A stretch of 64,000 nt of DNA, taken from assembly GCA_963785565.1 (NCBI GenBank), contig CAWAVV010000013.1, positions 62,001-126,000 on the forward strand. The letters run 5' to 3'. Below, in pieces: positions 61,201 through 64,000 of this stretch. Made by a program: the position numbers and the translations under genes. Source of the stretch: AP-15 sp963785565. Its GTDB lineage: Bacteria; Pseudomonadota; Alphaproteobacteria; ATCC43930; CGMCC-115725. Each line of letters opens with the position of its first letter. Within the stretch, counting starts at the first letter, position 1. Under the pieces are notes generated by a model. It was not told the DNA's origin. It saw only the letters and a program-made list of their open reading frames with translations, and did no database searches.

Positions 61201-64000
61201 GGCCAATGGCGGGGCCGGCGGCGGCACGACCAACGCCGCGGCGGGCGGCGCGGCGTCGGCCTCGATCGCGCTGACCGGGACGGGTTCGGTCAGGGCGACC
61301 GGTACGGCCACCGGCGGCGCCGGCGGCGCTGTTTCTTCTTCCGGCAGCGGCGGGGCGGGCGGCGCGGCGACGGTCACCAGCGCGACGGCGGCGAGCAGCT
61401 CGACGACATTGGCGGCCGGGGCTTATGCGACCGCGAGCGGCGGCTCTGGCGGCCAGGGGTATGGCGCCGGCAAGTCGGGCGGGGCCGGCGGCGCGGCGAC
61501 GATCGATCCGGTCACGGCCTCGGGGTTTTCAGCTTCTGCGAGCGCGACGCAGAGCGGCGGCTCGGGCGGGTACGGGCGGAATGGCGCGGCCGGCGGGGCG
61601 GGTGCGAGCAGCAGCTTGAGCAACGCGGTCAGCGGTTCGACGACCGGCGGGACGTTGCGGCTGACGCAGAATGCGACCGGCGGCGGCGGCGGGTCGAGCA
61701 ATGGCGGGGCCGGCGGTCAGGGCGGCGCGGTCGCGAGTTCGAGCCTGAGCTTCAACGATGTGAGCGCGAACCCGACCCATGCGAGCTCGCTGCGCGGCTA
61801 CAGCGCGGCCACCGGCGGCGGCGGCGGCGCCAGCCGCGGGTCGGCCAACCCGGCGAATGGCGGGGCGGGGGGCGCGGCGTCGGCGAGCCTGGCCTTGACC
61901 GGGGCGCACGTTGTTTACAGCGGCACGGTGCGGGCGGCCGGCGGCGGCGGCGGCAGCGCCTCTGGCACCGGCGCCGGCGGCGTCGGCGGGACGGCGGCGG
62001 TAAACGCGGCCGCGACCAGCACGACGGTGGGGTCGGACGCGGTCACGGTGTTTGGCTATGCCAATGGCGGCAGCGGCGGCGGCAATTTCGGCAGCGGCAG
62101 CGGCGGGGCCGGCGGGGCGACGCTCGGGGCGAGCGCGAGTGCGACCGAAGCGACGGCGGTCGGCAGCCGGGCCTATGCGCGGGCCTTCGAGACCGGCGGC
62201 GGCGGCGGGCGCGGGGTTGGCGCCGGTCACGCCGGCGGGGCGGGCGGCGCGGCGAGCGGTGCCGCGGCGGCGGCGAGCGGCTTCTCGGCGCGGGCGTACG
62301 TCAGACAGACCGGCGGCGGCGGCGGAAACGGGTACAGCGGCGCCAATGGCGGGGCCGGCGCCAACAGCACCCTGACCAACGCGGTCAGCGGCCGGACCAC
62401 GGGCGGGACCAACAGCTATCTGAGGCTGTACCAGACGGCGTCGGGCGGGGCCGGCGGGTACAGCAGCGGCGGGACCGCGGGTGTGGCGGGGACCGCAACC
62501 TCGCATCTGAGCTTCAACGATGCGACCGCGAACCCGGCGCATGCGAGCTATCTGCGCGGCTACAGCAGGGCCAATGGCGGGGCCGGCGGCGGGCACGACC
62601 AACGCCGCGGCGGGCGGCGCGGCGTCGGCCTCGATCGCGCTGACCGGGACGGGTTCGGTCAGGGCGACCGGTACGGCCACCGGCGGCGCCGGCGGCGCTG
62701 TTTCTTCTTCCGGCAGCGGCGGGGCGGGCGGCGCGGCGACGGTCACCAGCGCGACGGCGGCGAGCAGCTCGACGACATTGGCGGCCGGGGCTTATGCGAC
62801 CGCGAGCGGCGGCTCTGGCGGCCAGGGGTATGGCGCCGGCAAGTCGGGCGGGGCCGGCGGCGCGGCGACGATCGATCCGGTCACGGCCTCGGGGTTTTCA
62901 GCTTCTGCGAGCGCGACGCAGAGCGGCGGCTCGGGCGGGTACGGGCGGAATGGCGCGGCCGGCGGGGCGGGTGCGAGCAGCAGCTTGAGCAACGCGGTCA
63001 GCGGTTCGACGACCGGCGGGACGTTGCGGCTGACGCAGAATGCGACCGGCGGCGGCGGCGGGTCGAGCAATGGCGGGGCCGGCGGTCAGGGCGGCGCGGT
63101 CGCGAGTTCGAGCCTGAGCTTCAACGATGTGAGCGCGAACCCGACCCATGCGAGCTCGCTGCGCGGCTACAGCGCGGCCACCGGCGGCGGCGGCGGCGCC
63201 AGCCGCGGGTCGGCCAACCCGGCGAATGGCGGGGCGGGGGGCGCGGCGTCGGCGAGCCTGGCCTTGACCGGGGCGCACGTTGTTTACAGCGGCACGGTGC
63301 GGGCGGCCGGCGGCGGCGGCGGCAGCGCCTCTGGCACCGGCGCCGGCGGCGTCGGCGGGACGGCGGCGGTAAACGCGGCCGCGACCAGCACGACGGTGGG
63401 GTCGGACGCGGTCACGGTGTTTGGCTATGCCAATGGCGGCAGCGGCGGCGGCAATTTCGGCAGCGGCAGCGGCGGGGCCGGCGGGGCGACGCTCGGGGCG
63501 AGCGCGACGTGCGACCGAAGCGACGGCGGTCGGCAGCCGGGCCTATGCGCGGGCCTTCGAGACCGGCGGCGGCGGCGGGCGCGGGGTTGGCGCCGGCCAC
63601 GCCGGCGGGGCGGGCGGCGCGGCGAGCGGTGCCGAGGCGGCGGGGAGCGGCTTCTCGGCGCGGGCGACGGTCAGACCAAACCGGCGGCAGCGGCGGCTAT
63701 GGGGGCCAGTGGCGCCGCTGGCGGGGCGGGTGCGAGCAGCACCCTGACCAACGCGGTCAGCGGCCGGACCACCGGCGGGAGCAATAGCTCGATCGACCCT
63801 GACGCAGAGCGCGACGGGCGGGTCTGGCGGGTACAGCAGCGGCGGGGCCGCGGGTGTGGCGGGGACCGGCAACCTCGCATCTGAGCTTCAACGACGTGAC
63901 CGCGAACCCGGCGCATGCGAGCAGCCTGACGCGGCACCAGCACGGCGGGCGGCGGGGCCGGCGGCGGGGTCAGCACGGGGAATGGCGCCGCGGGTGGTAC
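58268..64000 (+). CDS. giant glycine/alanine/serine-rich repeat protein (3' end outside window; frameshifts in later copies)
   Basis: The frame opens at ATG 58268 (GGGGAGAG upstream; in-frame stop at about 58244) and runs about 1,440 codons before an extra base near 62592 breaks it. Further indels lie near 63509 and after 63670. The protein is built of GGAGG and GGxGG turns separated by Ser/Thr/Ala strands. A recurring module reads LSNAVSGSTTGGTLRLTQNA, then GGGGGSSNGG, then SLSFNDVSANPTHASSLRGY. No signal peptide is seen at the start. Composition suggests a beta-helical secreted or surface protein, superficially like PE-PGRS or large adhesins. Secretion route and function are unknown. Confidence 0.75.
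59463..63568 (+). repeat. tandem 1,368-bp repeats (three near-identical copies, a fourth diverged)
   Basis: The string GCGCGGGGTTGGCGCCGGTC recurs at 59473, 60841 and 62209, exactly 1,368 bases apart, and again (one base changed) at 63579, 1,370 bases on. Copies one (59463-60830) and two (60831-62198) appear base-identical. Copy three (62199-63568) has two inserted bases, near 62592 and 63509. The fourth copy diverges after about 63665. Each unit is 456 codons and contains two related halves. The upstream part 58268-59462 is a diverged relative. Confidence 0.9.

Noticed and set aside
60161..62746. Long minus-strand Ala/Arg/Pro-rich frames in the repeat array
   Set aside because: They repeat with the same 1,368-base period as the plus-strand gene and encode low-complexity mirror translations of GGC/GCG codons.
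59463..63568. Prophage tail-fibre or collagen-like gene
   Set aside because: No Gly-x-y triplet periodicity and no phage structural genes nearby. The repeat is a GGxGG beta-type module.

Overview
The window is a high-GC chromosomal segment of an alphaproteobacterium. Pointers are the rpoD 3' end, tRNA-Ile(CAU) and tRNA-Lys genes of alphaproteobacterial type, MlaA/MlaC, IorAB-type molybdenum hydroxylases, pqqABCDE and a lanthanide-type methanol dehydrogenase. A soil or rhizosphere facultative methylotroph of a Rhodospirillales- or Hyphomicrobiales-like lineage fits, but the genus cannot be fixed from this sequence. Single-base frameshifts are common (DUF2161 gene, DNA methylase, response regulator, integrase, glycine-rich gene). 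Either this chromosome is pseudogene-rich or the assembly is a draft.

Layout. 0-0.5 kb: end of rpoD, a stem-loop, a REP-like repeat and a degenerate tRNA-Ile copy. 0.5-6.2 kb: minus-strand OMF-MFP-RND efflux operon, then the intact tRNA-Ile(CAU). 6.2-11.3 kb: a second minus-strand efflux operon (TetR-MFP-RND) with a perfect 16-bp palindrome before tetR. 11.4-14.6 kb: ettA, then mlaA-mlaC for outer-membrane lipid asymmetry. 14.7-20.2 kb: methionine-cycle operon, an ArsR-methyltransferase fusion, metF and metH. 20.3-26.7 kb: accessory and decaying DNA, with short reiterated motifs, a frameshifted DUF2161 gene abutting a PstI/BsuBI-like restriction-modification system with a frameshifted methylase, a MITE-like repeat, REP sequences and a lipoprotein gene broken by an amber codon. 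26.7-31.8 kb: an outer-membrane protein, an enolase-superfamily enzyme, tRNA-Lys, an SDR remnant and a fibronectin-III membrane protein.

32-50.7 kb is the functional core: a quinoprotein (PQQ) respiration island. It holds iorAB, pqqABCDE, a metallo-beta-lactamase-fold 'quinoprotein relay' hydrolase and a SoxYZ-like carrier, xoxF (with the extra Asp of Ln-dependent methanol dehydrogenases), xoxG, xoxJ, a CxxxCW rhodanese-like protein and a pentapeptide-repeat protein. Convergent to these runs a six-gene minus-strand operon: cytochrome c, ABC substrate-binding protein, beta-propeller, ABC ATPase, ABC permease and an unknown exported protein. Several small exported proteins of unknown function are embedded here. 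Together they should make the cofactor, oxidise methanol or other alcohols in the periplasm, pass electrons to cytochrome c, and possibly export or handle a reactive product.

50.8-64 kb is accessory and eroded: a gutted two-component system, an MFS transporter, a collapsed second MFS gene, an HpaB-type flavin monooxygenase, a displaced tRNA-Lys 3' end next to a multiply frameshifted integrase fused to an IS110 fragment, a sulfotransferase, and a giant glycine-rich gene. That gene contains tandem 1,368-bp repeats that look base-identical between the first two copies, and it runs off the window end.
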